A stretch of DNA of 64,000 nt, taken from NCBI RefSeq assembly GCF_049747295.1, contig NZ_JBMHJM010000001.1:1674001-1738000 (forward strand), read 5' to 3'. The translations under genes and the position numbers were made by a program. Shown one piece after another: positions 1 through 9,416 of this stretch; position 1 is the stretch's first letter; each line of letters starts with the position of its first letter. Source of the DNA: Afipia sp049747295. Lineage in GTDB: Bacteria; Pseudomonadota; Alphaproteobacteria; Rhizobiales; Xanthobacteraceae. The notes beneath the pieces are model-generated. The model was given only the letters and a program-made list of their open reading frames with translations, was not told the DNA's origin and searched no databases.

Positions 1-1508
1 TCGATCGTGAACGGCAACGCGTTGGCACGCAACGTCACGAAAGCCTTCGCGGCCTCGCCACGATAATCATCTGGAATGCCGATCACGATGACTTCCTGGA
101 CCGCGGGATGCTGATAGATCGCCTGCTCGATCATCTGCGGGTAAACGTTGAACCCGCCGGAAATGATCATGTCCTTCTTGCGATCGACCAGATAGAAATA
201 GCCATCGCTGTCCATGTAGCCGATGTCCCCGGTCAGGAAGCGATCGCCGACAAAGGCTTCGGCGGTTTCCTTTTCCCGATTCCAGTAACCGCGCGTGACG
301 TTCGGACCACGGACACGGATCTCTCCGGTTTCACCGACCGGCAAAACCTGCTTCGGATCGTCCAGAGACACCACGTCCATTTCGATGCCCGGCAGCATGA
401 GGCCGATGGAGCCCGGTTTGCTCGGCCCTTCCGGAGGATGGCTCGTGCCTGGTGAACAGGTCTCGGTCATACCCCAGCCGCTCTTCAGCGTCAGGCCAGT
501 TTTCTTCTCGAAGATCTTGGCAACCTCGACCGGCAGCGGTGCGCCACCCGACCCTGCACTCACCAATGACGACAGGTCCCGCTTGTCGAGATCCGGCAGA
601 TTGGCAATGGCGATCCACATGGTCGGCACGCCGGGGAAATATGTGGCGCGCTTTTCCTCGATGTCACGCATCACGGCCTGAACATCGAATCGCTGATGCA
701 TCGAGATGAGGTCCCCATTGCGGATGTTTCGCAACAAGACCACGGTCAACGCGTAGATGTGGAACAGCGGCAACACCAGGATGACGCGCTCGATGGTGTT
801 GCGTTCGGCTTTCGCTTGCGCATTCCAGACATCATAGATCGACACCGCCGACGTCAGGTTGCCATGGGTCAGCATCGCGCCTTTCGGCAGGCCGGTGGTC
901 CCGCCGGTATACTGCAGCAACGCGATGTCATCGGAACTGACGGACGGCCACGAAGCCGGCGGCTGCGCTCCTTCAACGAACTGCTTGAAGGTCACAATTC
1001 GCGGATCGTCCGGAATCGCCGCGACCGTATTGCCGACATCACCCCAGGTCGCATCCTCGCAAACGATCAGACGATCAAGCAGCCCCTTGTTAAGGAACTT
1101 CAACGCCATCGGCAGCAGTGCCGCCAAATTGCAAGTCACGAGAATGCGGGCGCCGCTGTCCGTCAGCTTGTGCGACAGCGCGATTTCACCGTCGAGCGGA
1201 CTGAGATGCACGATACGTGCACCGGCTGTCAGCCCGCCGAAGAAGTTGGTCGGGTGGTCCGGCGTATTACCGAGAAACAGCGCAATCGACGCGCCCTTGC
1301 CGTATCCGGCACGCAGAAAGGCTGATGCCGCAACGTCAGCCATGCCCTTCAACTGAACGAAGGTGATCGGGCGCTCCCGAAATTCGATCGCGGTACGCGA
1401 TCCAAAATCGGAAGCCGCCTTCGACAGCAGATCCGGCAAGGTTCCGCGGGCGATTGGTGCATCCCAGCGAACGCCTTCCGGGTAGTGCTGCTCCCCAGGG
1501 TGCGTCAT
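1..1508 (-). CDS. pimA: AMP-forming acyl-CoA ligase, PimA-like, 3' end outside window
   Basis: Activates a carboxylic acid to its CoA thioester through an acyl-adenylate. About 502 residues are visible from the ATG at 1508; the C-terminal lid with the catalytic Lys lies beyond the left edge. Visible motifs are the phosphate loop YTGGTTGLPKG near residue 200, GWGMTET, and LVDRKKDMIISGGFNVYP near 440. It starts 3 bases after the stop of the multifunctional beta-oxidation gene, so the two are one operon. In Rhodopseudomonas palustris the pimFABCDE operon for dicarboxylic acids has the same F-then-A order, which is why I suggest PimA. Another medium- or long-chain ligase is possible. Family certain; substrate inferred. 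Confidence 0.85.
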   Translation of the reverse strand, partial: MTHPGEQHYPEGVRWDAPIARGTLPDLLSKAASDFGSRTAIEFRERPITFVQLKGMADVAASAFLRAGYGKGASIALFLGNTPDHPTNFFGGLTAGARIVHLSPLDGEIALSHKLTDSGARILVTCNLAALLPMALKFLNKGLLDRLIVCEDATWGDVGNTVAAIPDDPRIVTFKQFVEGAQPPASWPSVSSDDIALLQYTGGTTGLPKGAMLTHGNLTSAVSIYDVWNAQAKAERNTIERVILVLPLFHIYALTVVLLRNIRNGDLISMHQRFDVQAVMRDIEEKRATYFPGVPTMWIAIANLPDLDKRDLSSLVSAGSGGAPLPVEVAKIFEKKTGLTLKSGWGMTETCSPGTSHPPEGPSKPGSIGLMLPGIEMDVVSLDDPKQVLPVGETGEIRVRGPNVTRGYWNREKETAEAFVGDRFLTGDIGYMDSDGYFYLVDRKKDMIISGGFNVYPQMIEQAIYQHPAVQEVIVIGIPDDYRGEAAKAFVTLRANALPFTI

Positions 1509-1511
1509 CGA

Positions 1512-3599
1512 TCAGCCCTTGGCGAGCGATGCGAATGTCTTGCCTTCGTCTGCAAGGCGCTTCAACAGCGGCGCCGGTTCGAGTGACGGATCGTTGGTCT
1601 GCTTGGCGTAGAACGACAGCCGCTCCGCGATGTGCTTCAGGCCGACCTGATCGGCATAGAACATCGGACCGCCGCGATAGATCGGCCAGCCGTAACCATA
1701 GAGCCAGATGACATCGATATCGCTGGGGCGTGACGCGATCTTCTCTTCAAGGATACGCGCCCCCTCGTTGACCATCGGATAGATCATGCGCTCGAGGATC
1801 TCGTCATCGCTGATGGTGCGGCGCTTGAGGCCAAGACGCGCGCAGGTTTCTTCGATCAGCTTTTCGACTTCCGGATCCGGCAGCGGTGCACGCGAACCAG
1901 CCTCGTACTTGTAGTAGCCCTTGCCGGTCTTCTGGCCGAAGCGGCCAGCTTCGCAAAGCGCGTCGGCGATCTCGGACTTGATGCCGCGATCCTTGCGCGA
2001 GCGCCAGCCGATATCGAGGCCTGCGAGATCGCCCATGGCAAACGGTCCCATCGGCATACCGAACTTGGTGACCACAGCGTCGACCTGCTGCGGCAAAGCC
2101 CCCTCGAACAGGAACTTCTCGGACTGCTTGGAACGGGCCGCCAGCATGCGGTTGCCGACGAAGCCGTCGCACACACCCACTACTGCGGGCACCTTGGCAA
2201 TCCGGCGCGCAACGGCAACAGCCGTCAGCAGCACATCCGGCGCGGTTTTTTCGGCGCGAACGATTTCGCACAGCTTCATCACGTTGGCCGGGCTGAAGAA
2301 GTGCATGCCCAGCACATCCTGCGGACGCTTGGTGATTGCGGCAATCTCGTTGATGTTGAGATACGACGTGTTGCTGGCGAGCACGGCCCCCGGCTTGGCA
2401 TACTGATCAAGCTTGGTGAAAACCTCCTTCTTGATCGCCATCGTCTCAAACACGGCTTCGATGATGAGGTCCGCATCCTTCACGTTTTCGAGGCCGACAA
2501 CGCCGGTAATGAGCGCCATGCGCTTGGCCGGCGCATCCGCCGGAATGCCGCCGCGCGCCGCCGTTGCCTCGTAATTCTTCTGCATGATGCCGAGGCCGCG
2601 CTTGAGCTGCTCGTCGCCGGTCTCAATCAGCGTCACCGGGATGCCCGCATTGGCGAATGACATCGCAATGCCGCCGCCCATGGTGCCAGCGCCGATAATG
2701 GCAACCTTCTCGACCTTGCGCGGCTTGGTGCCCTCGGGAACGCCGGACACCTTCGCTGCCTCGCGCTCCGCAAAGAACGCATAGCGCTGCGCCTTCGACT
2801 GATCGCCATTCATCAGCTTGAGGAAGGAATCGCGCTCCTTCTTCAGGGCTTCGTCGAACGGCGTGTCGAGCGAGAAGCTCACCGCCTCGGCAGCCGCAAG
2901 CGGCGCATCCAGACCGCGGTTGCGCTTATTTGCCGCAGCTGCCGCATTGGTGAAGATTGCACGATCGGCCTTCGCCGCCGCCAGCTTGGCGTCGTCGTCC
3001 CGCAGCCTGCGCAGCGGGCGCTTTTCAGCGAGCACTTTGCGCGCAAATGCCTCACCGCCGACCGCAGGCTCGCTCTCGATAATTTCTTCGATCAAGCCGG
3101 CCTTCAAGGCGTCCGACGCGCCGATCGGATCTCCGGTCACGATCATCTTCACCGCGAGTTCGGGTCCGACCGCACGAGGCAGACGCTGCGTTCCACCCGC
3201 ACCCGGCAGCAAACCGAGCTTCACTTCAGGCAGACCGAGCTTTGCATCCTTGACCGCGACACGGAAATGACATCCGAGCGCCAGTTCCAACCCGCCACCG
3301 AGTGCGGTGCCATGGATGGCCGCCACCACCGGCTTCGGACAATTTTCAATTTCGACAATGACCTCGTGAAGGCTTGGCGACTGCGGCGGCTTGCCGAACT
3401 CGGTGATGTCAGCGCCTGCAATGAAGGTGCGGCCCGCGCACGCAATGACAATGGCCTGAACTTGTTGGTCGGCAGCGGCATTCTTGACCCCGTCAAGGAT
3501 GCCCTTTCGCACTGCAGCACTCAGTGCATTCACCGGAGGACTATCGACCATGACGATTGCAACTGCGTCGTGACGTTCCACCTTGACCACTTCGCTCAC
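1512..3599 (-). CDS. pimF: Enoyl-CoA hydratase / 3-hydroxyacyl-CoA dehydrogenase, PimF/FadB-like
   Basis: Two-domain beta-oxidation enzyme of 695 residues. The N-terminal crotonase domain has the oxyanion-hole segment AGRTFIAGADITEFG near 60 and GTALGGGLELALG near 100. The dehydrogenase half starts near residue 300 with the NAD-binding turn IGAGTMGGGIAMSF and carries the catalytic-His segment MHFFSPANVM. The start is GTG at 3599, preceded by GGGAGAG on the minus strand and beginning VSEVVKVERHD. The reading frame stays open upstream to about 4352, but that part runs antisense to the IclR gene and has no family similarity. Together with the ligase it gives activation, hydration and 3-OH oxidation of an acyl-CoA. 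Confidence 0.9.
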   Translation of the reverse strand: MSEVVKVERHDAVAIVMVDSPPVNALSAAVRKGILDGVKNAAADQQVQAIVIACAGRTFIAGADITEFGKPPQSPSLHEVIVEIENCPKPVVAAIHGTALGGGLELALGCHFRVAVKDAKLGLPEVKLGLLPGAGGTQRLPRAVGPELAVKMIVTGDPIGASDALKAGLIEEIIESEPAVGGEAFARKVLAEKRPLRRLRDDDAKLAAAKADRAIFTNAAAAANKRNRGLDAPLAAAEAVSFSLDTPFDEALKKERDSFLKLMNGDQSKAQRYAFFAEREAAKVSGVPEGTKPRKVEKVAIIGAGTMGGGIAMSFANAGIPVTLIETGDEQLKRGLGIMQKNYEATAARGGIPADAPAKRMALITGVVGLENVKDADLIIEAVFETMAIKKEVFTKLDQYAKPGAVLASNTSYLNINEIAAITKRPQDVLGMHFFSPANVMKLCEIVRAEKTAPDVLLTAVAVARRIAKVPAVVGVCDGFVGNRMLAARSKQSEKFLFEGALPQQVDAVVTKFGMPMGPFAMGDLAGLDIGWRSRKDRGIKSEIADALCEAGRFGQKTGKGYYKYEAGSRAPLPDPEVEKLIEETCARLGLKRRTISDDEILERMIYPMVNEGARILEEKIASRPSDIDVIWLYGYGWPIYRGGPMFYADQVGLKHIAERLSFYAKQTNDPSLEPAPLLKRLADEGKTFASLAKG

Positions 3600-3644
3600 G
3601 CAACTCTCCCTTAAAACGAGGCCTTTTCGCTTGTTTCGCAGAGC

Positions 3645-3701
3645 GGAACTTAATTCCACATCTTGACATGGAGGCATATTTTGAAGCACGTGCCTTGTCA
3701 A
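3645..3701 (-). promoter_or_regulatory. Candidate promoter and IclR-type operator for the pimFA-like operon
   Basis: On the minus strand TTGACA (3701-3696) is followed after 17 bases by TATGCC (3678-3673), a good sigma70-type -35 with a weaker -10. Just downstream, at 3645-3657, lies the perfect palindrome GGAA-CTTAA-TTCC, placed where a repressor would block transcription. The divergent IclR regulator starts at about 3714. The bases are directly visible; their function is inference. Confidence 0.4.
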
Positions 3702-3713
3702 CGAAGACCATCC

Positions 3714-4610
3714 ATGCAGCGGAACATGAAACGGGCACCAAAGAAATCTGCGACTGATCGCAGTTTCGTCGTCGCACTCTCGCGCGGCCTTGATGTCTTG
3801 CGCGCGTTTCGCCCCAATGACGGACTGCTCGGCAATCAGGAAATCGCGGCGCGCACGAATTTGCCGAAGCCGACCATTTCGCGGTTGACGTACACTCTTA
3901 CAAAACTCGGTTATCTCACGCAGGTGCCGCGGTTCGAAAAGTATCAGCTCGCACCAGCCGCCATGGCGCTCGGTTACGCCGCGCTCGCAAATATGGGCGT
4001 TCGCCACGTGTCGGACCCATATCGGGATCAATTGATGCGGGAGACCGGCGGCGCGGTTGCGGTCGGCGCGCGCGATCGTCTCAGCATGATTTATTTCGGA
4101 CAGAGTCGCAGCGAACTCACCGTCGGCGTGTTGCTTGATGTCGGATCGCGCGTTCCAATCGCAACATCCGCCATGGGCCGTGCATATCTTTGGGCGCTTC
4201 CGGAAGAAGAACGCGCTGAATTGCTGCACGACATAAAAGAACACGTCGGACATCGCTGGCCGAAAATGCGTGACGGCATCGAGCGCGCAGGCGAGACCGT
4301 GGCCAAGCACGGTTTCGTAATGTCGGCTGGCGAATGGCACAACGACATTCATGCTGTCGGCGTCGCACTAAAGTTGAATGACGGCACTGGACCTTATGCA
4401 TTCAATTGCGGCGCGCCAGCGTTTAAGTTCACCGAAGAGGCTTTGCTGAACGACATTGGACCACGTCTTGTCGCGATGGTAAGGAACATCGAAGCCGCAA
4501 TGACGGGCAATGTCGTTATGCGCAAATCACAAAACAAAGAAATTGCCGACACAAAGAAACTGAAGCCGTCAGGAGGGAAAGTTGCGCGCGTTACTGAGGG
4601 GATTGGATAA
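3714..4610 (+). CDS. IclR-family transcriptional regulator
   Basis: DNA-binding regulator of 298 residues. An N-terminal winged helix-turn-helix (about residues 18-80, including NQEIAARTNLPKPTISRLTYTL) is followed by the IclR effector-binding domain with the typical G-RAYLWALPEEER stretch near 150. ATG at 3714 or 3726 are both possible, since neither has a strong ribosome site. It is divergent from the pimFA-like operon and lies directly upstream of the first Liv transporter, so it probably senses an acid or its CoA ester and controls uptake and breakdown together. The C-terminal tail after about 275 is Lys-rich and poorly conserved in appearance. Confidence 0.88.
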   Translation: MQRNMKRAPKKSATDRSFVVALSRGLDVLRAFRPNDGLLGNQEIAARTNLPKPTISRLTYTLTKLGYLTQVPRFEKYQLAPAAMALGYAALANMGVRHVSDPYRDQLMRETGGAVAVGARDRLSMIYFGQSRSELTVGVLLDVGSRVPIATSAMGRAYLWALPEEERAELLHDIKEHVGHRWPKMRDGIERAGETVAKHGFVMSAGEWHNDIHAVGVALKLNDGTGPYAFNCGAPAFKFTEEALLNDIGPRLVAMVRNIEAAMTGNVVMRKSQNKEIADTKKLKPSGGKVARVTEGIG

Positions 4611-4629
4611 CCGCGGCTGCTGCGGTTTT
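4609..4629 (+). terminator. Weak hairpin after the IclR gene
   Basis: AACCGC and GCGGTT form a 6-bp stem around a 7-base loop, followed by TT. It overlaps the IclR stop codon. It is too short to be a confident terminator, so read-through into the transporter genes is likely. Confidence 0.25.
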
Positions 4630-4649
4630 CAGGCTGTGAGCGTCCGCGT

Positions 4650-5447
4650 ATGACGCAGGCACAGGTCGCGCAGGGACAGGATCCCCTGCTTGCGGTTCGC
4701 GACGTCAGCGTCGTGTTCGGCGGCATCGTTGCGCTGAATGGCGTCTCGTTCGAGATGAAGAAGGGCCATATTCTCGGTCTGATCGGCCCGAACGGCGCCG
4801 GCAAGACGACACTCTTCAATTGTCTCAGCCGACTCTATCAGCCCACCACGGGGGATATCCTGATGGAGGGAAAAAGCATTCTCAACCGTCAACCTTCGCA
4901 GATTGCAGCTGCTGGTATCGGCCGCACGTTTCAGAACGTTGCGCTGTTTCCGCGCCTGACGGTGCGCGACAATATACGCATCGGCGGGCATTCCCGCACC
5001 AAGAGCGACATCATCAGCGATGCGCTGAAGCTGCCGTGGGTTCGCAGCGAAGAGCACGATCTCAATATCAAAGTCGACGAAATCCTGACCTATCTCGATC
5101 TGCATGATGTCGCCGATCGTGAAGTGGCCGGACTTCCGTTCGGAACGCAGAAGCGCGTCGAGCTCGGCCGCGCGCTCGCGACCGAACCAAAGATCCTGCT
5201 CCTCGACGAGCCAGCCGGCGGCCTCAATCACGAGGAAGTCTACAGCCTCGGTGACTTGATCCGCCGCGTTCGCGACGAACGCGACATCACCGTTCTTCTG
5301 GTCGAACACCACATGGGACTGGTGATGTCGATCGCCGATCACGTCGTTGCGCTTAATTTTGGCAAGAAACTCGCTGAAGGCACGCCCGCCGCCGTGCAGT
5401 CCGATCCCGACGTTATCAAGGCCTATCTCGGGAGCAAGGACGCATGA
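4650..5447 (+). CDS. livG: Liv-type ABC importer, ATP-binding protein LivG
   Basis: Cytoplasmic ATPase subunit of a hydrophobic-amino-acid-type (HAAT) importer, 265 residues. Walker A is GPNGAGKTT near residue 50, the signature is LPFGTQKRVELGRAL (slightly divergent from the usual LSYGQQR form), and Walker B is ILLLDEPAGGL. The C-terminal segment VIKAYLGS is typical of LivG. It overlaps the next gene by 4 bases (ATGA), so translation is coupled. The cargo cannot be read from the ATPase; the neighbours suggest a carboxylic or aromatic acid rather than, or besides, branched-chain amino acids. Confidence 0.92.
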   Translation: MTQAQVAQGQDPLLAVRDVSVVFGGIVALNGVSFEMKKGHILGLIGPNGAGKTTLFNCLSRLYQPTTGDILMEGKSILNRQPSQIAAAGIGRTFQNVALFPRLTVRDNIRIGGHSRTKSDIISDALKLPWVRSEEHDLNIKVDEILTYLDLHDVADREVAGLPFGTQKRVELGRALATEPKILLLDEPAGGLNHEEVYSLGDLIRRVRDERDITVLLVEHHMGLVMSIADHVVALNFGKKLAEGTPAAVQSDPDVIKAYLGSKDA

Positions 5448-6157
5448 CGACGCTGCTGACGATCAAGGATCTGCGCGCCTACTACGGACAGGTCCAGGCT
5501 TTGCACGGACTGGAGCTTTCGCTCAACGAAGGCAGCGTGACCACGCTGCTCGGCGCCAACGGGGCCGGCAAGACGACGACGCTACGCGCGATCTGCAACA
5601 TGATCCGCTCAACAGGCGCGATCGAATTCGAAGGCAAGCCGCTCGCCGGCATGTCGACCGAAAACATCGTCCGCCTCGGCATCGCGCATGTGCCTCAAGG
5701 CCGCGGCACCTTCACCAACATGACGGTCGAGGAAAATCTTCAGCTCGGCGCGATCTCGCGGAACGACAGAAAGGCGATCGACAGCGACATCGAGCGCATG
5801 TATGCGCATTTCCCCGTGCTCAAGCAGCGGCATACGCAGCAGGCAGGCACGTTGTCGGGCGGCGAACAGCAGATGCTGGCGGTTGCCCGCGCGCTCATGC
5901 TGCGTCCCCGATTGATGCTGTTGGACGAGCCGTCCTTCGGCCTCGCGCCTCTCATCGTGCGCGACCTGTTCGGCATCCTCGGCAAGATCAATCGCGAGGA
6001 TAAAGTCTCGATCCTGGTGGTGGAACAGAATGCGCAACTCGCCCTTGAGATCGCGCAGAAAGCCTACGTAATCGAAACCGGCCGCATCGTGATGCAGGGC
6101 AACGCCAACGAGATCGCGAACGACGAAAATATACGCAAGTCGTATCTCGGATACTGA
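5444..6157 (+). CDS. livF: Liv-type ABC importer, ATP-binding protein LivF
   Basis: Second ATPase of the same importer, 237 residues. Walker A is GANGAGKTTT near residue 35, the signature is LSGGEQQMLAVARAL, and Walker B is LMLLDEPSFGLAP, as usual for LivF. It ends with the family-typical KSYLGY. The start overlaps livG by 4 bases and the permease begins 10 bases after its stop, so it sits inside one operon. Confidence 0.93.
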   Translation: MTTLLTIKDLRAYYGQVQALHGLELSLNEGSVTTLLGANGAGKTTTLRAICNMIRSTGAIEFEGKPLAGMSTENIVRLGIAHVPQGRGTFTNMTVEENLQLGAISRNDRKAIDSDIERMYAHFPVLKQRHTQQAGTLSGGEQQMLAVARALMLRPRLMLLDEPSFGLAPLIVRDLFGILGKINREDKVSILVVEQNAQLALEIAQKAYVIETGRIVMQGNANEIANDENIRKSYLGY

Positions 6158-6167
6158 GGAACCGGCT

Positions 6168-7046
6168 ATGGAACTGTTTACCAACCAAGTCCTGGCTGGC
6201 ATCGCCACCGGCGCAATTTACGCCTGCATGGCGCTGGCCGTCGTCATGATCTATCAGGCGATCGATCACCTCAATTTCGCTCAGGGCGAAATGGCGATGT
6301 TTTCGACGTTCATCGCCTGGCAGCTGATGCAATGGGGCCTGAGCTTCTGGCCGGCATTTCTCCTCACGCTGGTGATCTCGTTCGTCGGCGGCATCGCGAT
6401 CGAGCGGACACTATTTAAGCCGCTGACCAATGCCCCAGTCCTTGTCCATGTCGCGGGCTTCATCGCGCTGTTCGCGATCCTCAACAGCGTGGCGGGCCTG
6501 ACCTGGGACTTCACCATCAAGCAGTTTCCGTCGCCGTTCGGATCATCCGGCTTCCTCGGTAGCCAGTTGATCAGCACTCACCAGGCTGGAATGATCGGCG
6601 TCACGCTTGTTCTGCTGCTCTTGCTGTATGGGTTTTTCCGCTTCACGCGCATCGGCCTCGCCATGCGCGCGGCGGCGGCAATGCCGGAGTCTGCCCGCCT
6701 CGTCGGCATCAACACCAGCTGGATGATCGCGCTGGGCTGGGGCATGGCGAGCGCCATCGGCGCCATCGCCGGCATGCTGATCGCCCCTGTTGTGTTCCTG
6801 GAGCCCAACATGATGGGCGGCATCCTGCTCTACGGCTTTGCCGCAGCTGTGCTTGGCGGCCTGACCAGCCCATTCGGCGCCGTGGTCGGCGGCTTCCTCG
6901 TCGGTGTCTTCGAAAACCTGGTCGGCACCTACATTCCCGGTGTCGGCAACGAATTGAAGCTGCCGATCGCGCTGGCCCTCATCATTGTCGTGCTTGTCAT
7001 CAAACCTTCCGGCTTGTTCGGCCGCAAAATCGTGCAGCGAGTGTAA
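6168..7046 (+). CDS. livH: Liv-type ABC importer, permease LivH
   Basis: Integral inner-membrane permease of 292 residues with about eight hydrophobic segments. The N-terminal segment AGIATGAIYACMALAVVMIYQ and the later GMASAIGAIAGMLIAP are characteristic of LivH. A GAGGA-type ribosome site precedes the ATG. The stop is one base before the livM start, so the two permeases are co-translated and form the membrane channel as a heterodimer. Confidence 0.92.
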   Translation: MELFTNQVLAGIATGAIYACMALAVVMIYQAIDHLNFAQGEMAMFSTFIAWQLMQWGLSFWPAFLLTLVISFVGGIAIERTLFKPLTNAPVLVHVAGFIALFAILNSVAGLTWDFTIKQFPSPFGSSGFLGSQLISTHQAGMIGVTLVLLLLLYGFFRFTRIGLAMRAAAAMPESARLVGINTSWMIALGWGMASAIGAIAGMLIAPVVFLEPNMMGGILLYGFAAAVLGGLTSPFGAVVGGFLVGVFENLVGTYIPGVGNELKLPIALALIIVVLVIKPSGLFGRKIVQRV

Positions 7047-7047
7047 C

Positions 7048-8067
7048 ATGAGCACAGTTCAGGATTCTCTCGCCAAGCCTGCAGCCGTCGGAGCCGCCGT
7101 TTCCAAAAAGACGATGACGGTCAGCACCACAGCGTCGCTGATTTTGCTGGCGCTTCTGATCGTCGTTCCTCTGTTTGTGAAGAACTTCATCATCTTCCAG
7201 ATGACGATGGTGCTGATCTACGCCATCGCCATTCTTGCGCTCAACATCCTGACCGGCGGAAGCGGTCAGTTCTCGCTGGGGCAGAGCGCGTTCTACGCGG
7301 TCGGTGCCTACACGGCTGGGATCATGATGGAGCACTACAACATCAACTATGCCGTCACGATCCCGGCGGCGGGCATGATCTGCTTCCTGTTCGGCTTCCT
7401 GTTCGGCTTCCCGGCGCTGCGCCTGAGCGGCGTATATCTCGCACTCGCCACCTTTGCGCTGGCGGTCGCGATGCCGCAGTTGCTCAAACTTGGCGTGTTC
7501 GAACCGTGGACGGGCGGTGTGCAGGGCCTGGTCGTGACCAAACCCGATGCGCCGTTCGGCCTGCCGATGTCACAGGATATGTGGCTCTATTATTTCACGC
7601 TGTTTATTTCGATCGTGATCTATGTGCTGTCCGTGAACCTGCTGCGCAGCCGGTCGGGACGCGCCATGATGGCCATTCGCGACAACCAGATCGCGGCGTC
7701 CGCCATGGGCGTCGACCTGCCGCTCTATAAAACGCTGGCCTTCGGCATCAGCGCCGCGTTTACCGGCATTGCCGGCGCACTTGGCGCCATCGTGGTTCAA
7801 TTTGTTGCACCCGACAGCTTCACCATCCAACTGGCCATTGCCATCTTTCTCGGAATGGTGGTCGGCGGCGTTGGCTGGCTGCCGGGATCGCTCGCCGGTT
7901 CGGTGTTCATCGTGTTCGTCCCCAACATTGCGGAGGGGATTTCCAAAGGCCTCTCAGGCGCCGTGTTCGGCGTGCTGTTGATCGCCGTCATCTTCCTCGT
8001 GCCGCATGGCGCGAGGCAAGTCGCCTACACCATCGAAGCTCTGTTTCGAAAAATGAAGAAGCCCTAA
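7048..8067 (+). CDS. livM: Liv-type ABC importer, permease LivM
   Basis: Partner permease of 339 residues. I chose ATG 7048 (MSTVQDSLAK) because an upstream in-frame ATG at 6985 lies inside livH. A cytoplasmic N-terminus of about 30 residues is followed by many hydrophobic segments and the LivM hallmark LNILTGGSGQFSLGQSAFYA near residue 70. RAMMAIRDNQIAASAMGV near 210 is the ATPase-contacting loop. The binding-protein gene begins 9 bases after its stop. Confidence 0.92.
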   Translation: MSTVQDSLAKPAAVGAAVSKKTMTVSTTASLILLALLIVVPLFVKNFIIFQMTMVLIYAIAILALNILTGGSGQFSLGQSAFYAVGAYTAGIMMEHYNINYAVTIPAAGMICFLFGFLFGFPALRLSGVYLALATFALAVAMPQLLKLGVFEPWTGGVQGLVVTKPDAPFGLPMSQDMWLYYFTLFISIVIYVLSVNLLRSRSGRAMMAIRDNQIAASAMGVDLPLYKTLAFGISAAFTGIAGALGAIVVQFVAPDSFTIQLAIAIFLGMVVGGVGWLPGSLAGSVFIVFVPNIAEGISKGLSGAVFGVLLIAVIFLVPHGARQVAYTIEALFRKMKKP

Positions 8068-8076
8068 GGAGTGAAA

Positions 8077-9300
8077 ATGCTTTCTACCAGACTCAGCGTC
8101 GCAGCATTGTCGGCGGCCGTCGCCCTGGCCATGACGAGCGGCAGCGCCCTCGCGCAAAAGAAGTACGATACGGGCGCGAGCGATACCGAAATCAAAATCG
8201 GCAACATCATGCCCTACAGCGGTCCGGCTTCGGCCTACGGCGTCATCGGCAAGATGGAAGAAGCCTACTTCAAGATGATCAATGAGCAGGGCGGCATCAA
8301 CGGCCGCAAGATCACGTTCGTCACCTATGACGACGGCTATAGCCCGCCAAAGGCCGTGGAGCAGGCGCGCAAGCTGATCGAAAGCGATGAAGTGCTCTTC
8401 ATCTTCGGACCGCTCGGCACTCCGTCGAATTCGGCTATCCAGAAATACATGAACGCCAAGAAGGTGCCGCAGCTCTTCGTCGCCACCGGCGCGACCAAGT
8501 TCGGCGACTACAAAGGCTTCCCGTGGACCATGGGCTGGCAACCAGCCTATCAGAGCGAAGGCCGGATTTACGCCAAGCACCTGCTGTCGACCAAGCCCGA
8601 CGCCAAGATCGCCGTCATGTATCAGAACGACGACTTCGGTAAGGACCTGCTGAAAGGTCTCAAGGACGGTCTTGGTGCAAAGGCCTCGCAGATCATTGCG
8701 GAAGAGAGCTATGAAGTGTCCGAGCCGACCATCGACTCACACATCATCAAGCTCAAGGCGTCCGGCGCTGATGTCTTCGTCAGCATCACCACACCAAAGT
8801 TTGCCGCTCAGGCGATCAAGAAGGTGGCCGAGAGCGGTTGGAAGCCAACCTACTACCAGAGCAACGTCGGCGCATCCGTCGGCAGCGTGCTGAAGCCGGC
8901 TGGTTTCGAGAACGCCCAGGGCCTGCTCTCCGCCGCATATGCCAAGGACGGTGCCGACTCGCAGTGGGACAACGATGAAGGCATGAAGAAATTCTACGCT
9001 TTCCTTGCCAAGTATGCTCCCGACATGAACAAGACCGATGGTTCCGTCGTCTATGGCTACGGCCAGGCTCAGACCCTTGTGCAGGTGCTGAAGCAGGCCG
9101 GCGACAACCTGACCCGCGAAAACATCATGAAGCAGGCGGCGAGCCTGAAGGCCTTTGCGCCGGATACGCTGCTGCCTGGTGTCGCCATCACCACCAGCCC
9201 GACGGACTTCTATCCGATCGAGCAGCTTCAAATGATGAAATTCAACGGCGACAAGTACGACCTGTTCGGACCGGTCATCAGCGGCGAACTCAGCCACTAA
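8077..9300 (+). CDS. Periplasmic ABC substrate-binding protein (Liv type), copy 1
   Basis: Periplasmic binding protein of 407 residues that captures the solute for the LivGFHM importer. It has a Sec signal peptide (about residues 1-25, ending SALAQ), then the type I fold with GNIMPYSGPASAYG and GGINGRKITF. ATG 8077 lies 6 bases after AAGGA; a GTG at 8071 is less likely. It is clearly homologous along its whole length to the next gene. Related proteins in Rhodopseudomonas bind aromatic and dicarboxylic acids, so the cargo may not be an amino acid. A strong terminator follows. Confidence 0.92.
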   Translation: MLSTRLSVAALSAAVALAMTSGSALAQKKYDTGASDTEIKIGNIMPYSGPASAYGVIGKMEEAYFKMINEQGGINGRKITFVTYDDGYSPPKAVEQARKLIESDEVLFIFGPLGTPSNSAIQKYMNAKKVPQLFVATGATKFGDYKGFPWTMGWQPAYQSEGRIYAKHLLSTKPDAKIAVMYQNDDFGKDLLKGLKDGLGAKASQIIAEESYEVSEPTIDSHIIKLKASGADVFVSITTPKFAAQAIKKVAESGWKPTYYQSNVGASVGSVLKPAGFENAQGLLSAAYAKDGADSQWDNDEGMKKFYAFLAKYAPDMNKTDGSVVYGYGQAQTLVQVLKQAGDNLTRENIMKQAASLKAFAPDTLLPGVAITTSPTDFYPIEQLQMMKFNGDKYDLFGPVISGELSH

Positions 9301-9348
9301 TCTCTTTCGCCCTGCGAAACGAGAATAGTTCATTCGACTGATAAATGA

Positions 9349-9380
9349 GCCCTCTGCGACGTTGTCGCAGGGGGCTTTTT
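9349..9380 (+). terminator. Rho-independent terminator of the first liv operon
   Basis: A 12-bp stem (9349-9360 with 9364-9375, one G-T pair) with a GTT loop is followed at once by TTTTT. It closes the operon after binding-protein copy 1. Confidence 0.9.
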
Positions 9381-9416
9381 ATTGAACGGCTTTGGCAAAA
9401 GGTATTGAATATCCGC

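Noticed and set aside
3600..4352. Upstream extension of the PimF-like frame to 946 residues
   Set aside because: It runs antisense to the IclR gene and has no family-like sequence; the GTG at 3599 has a good ribosome site and matches the crotonase N-terminus.
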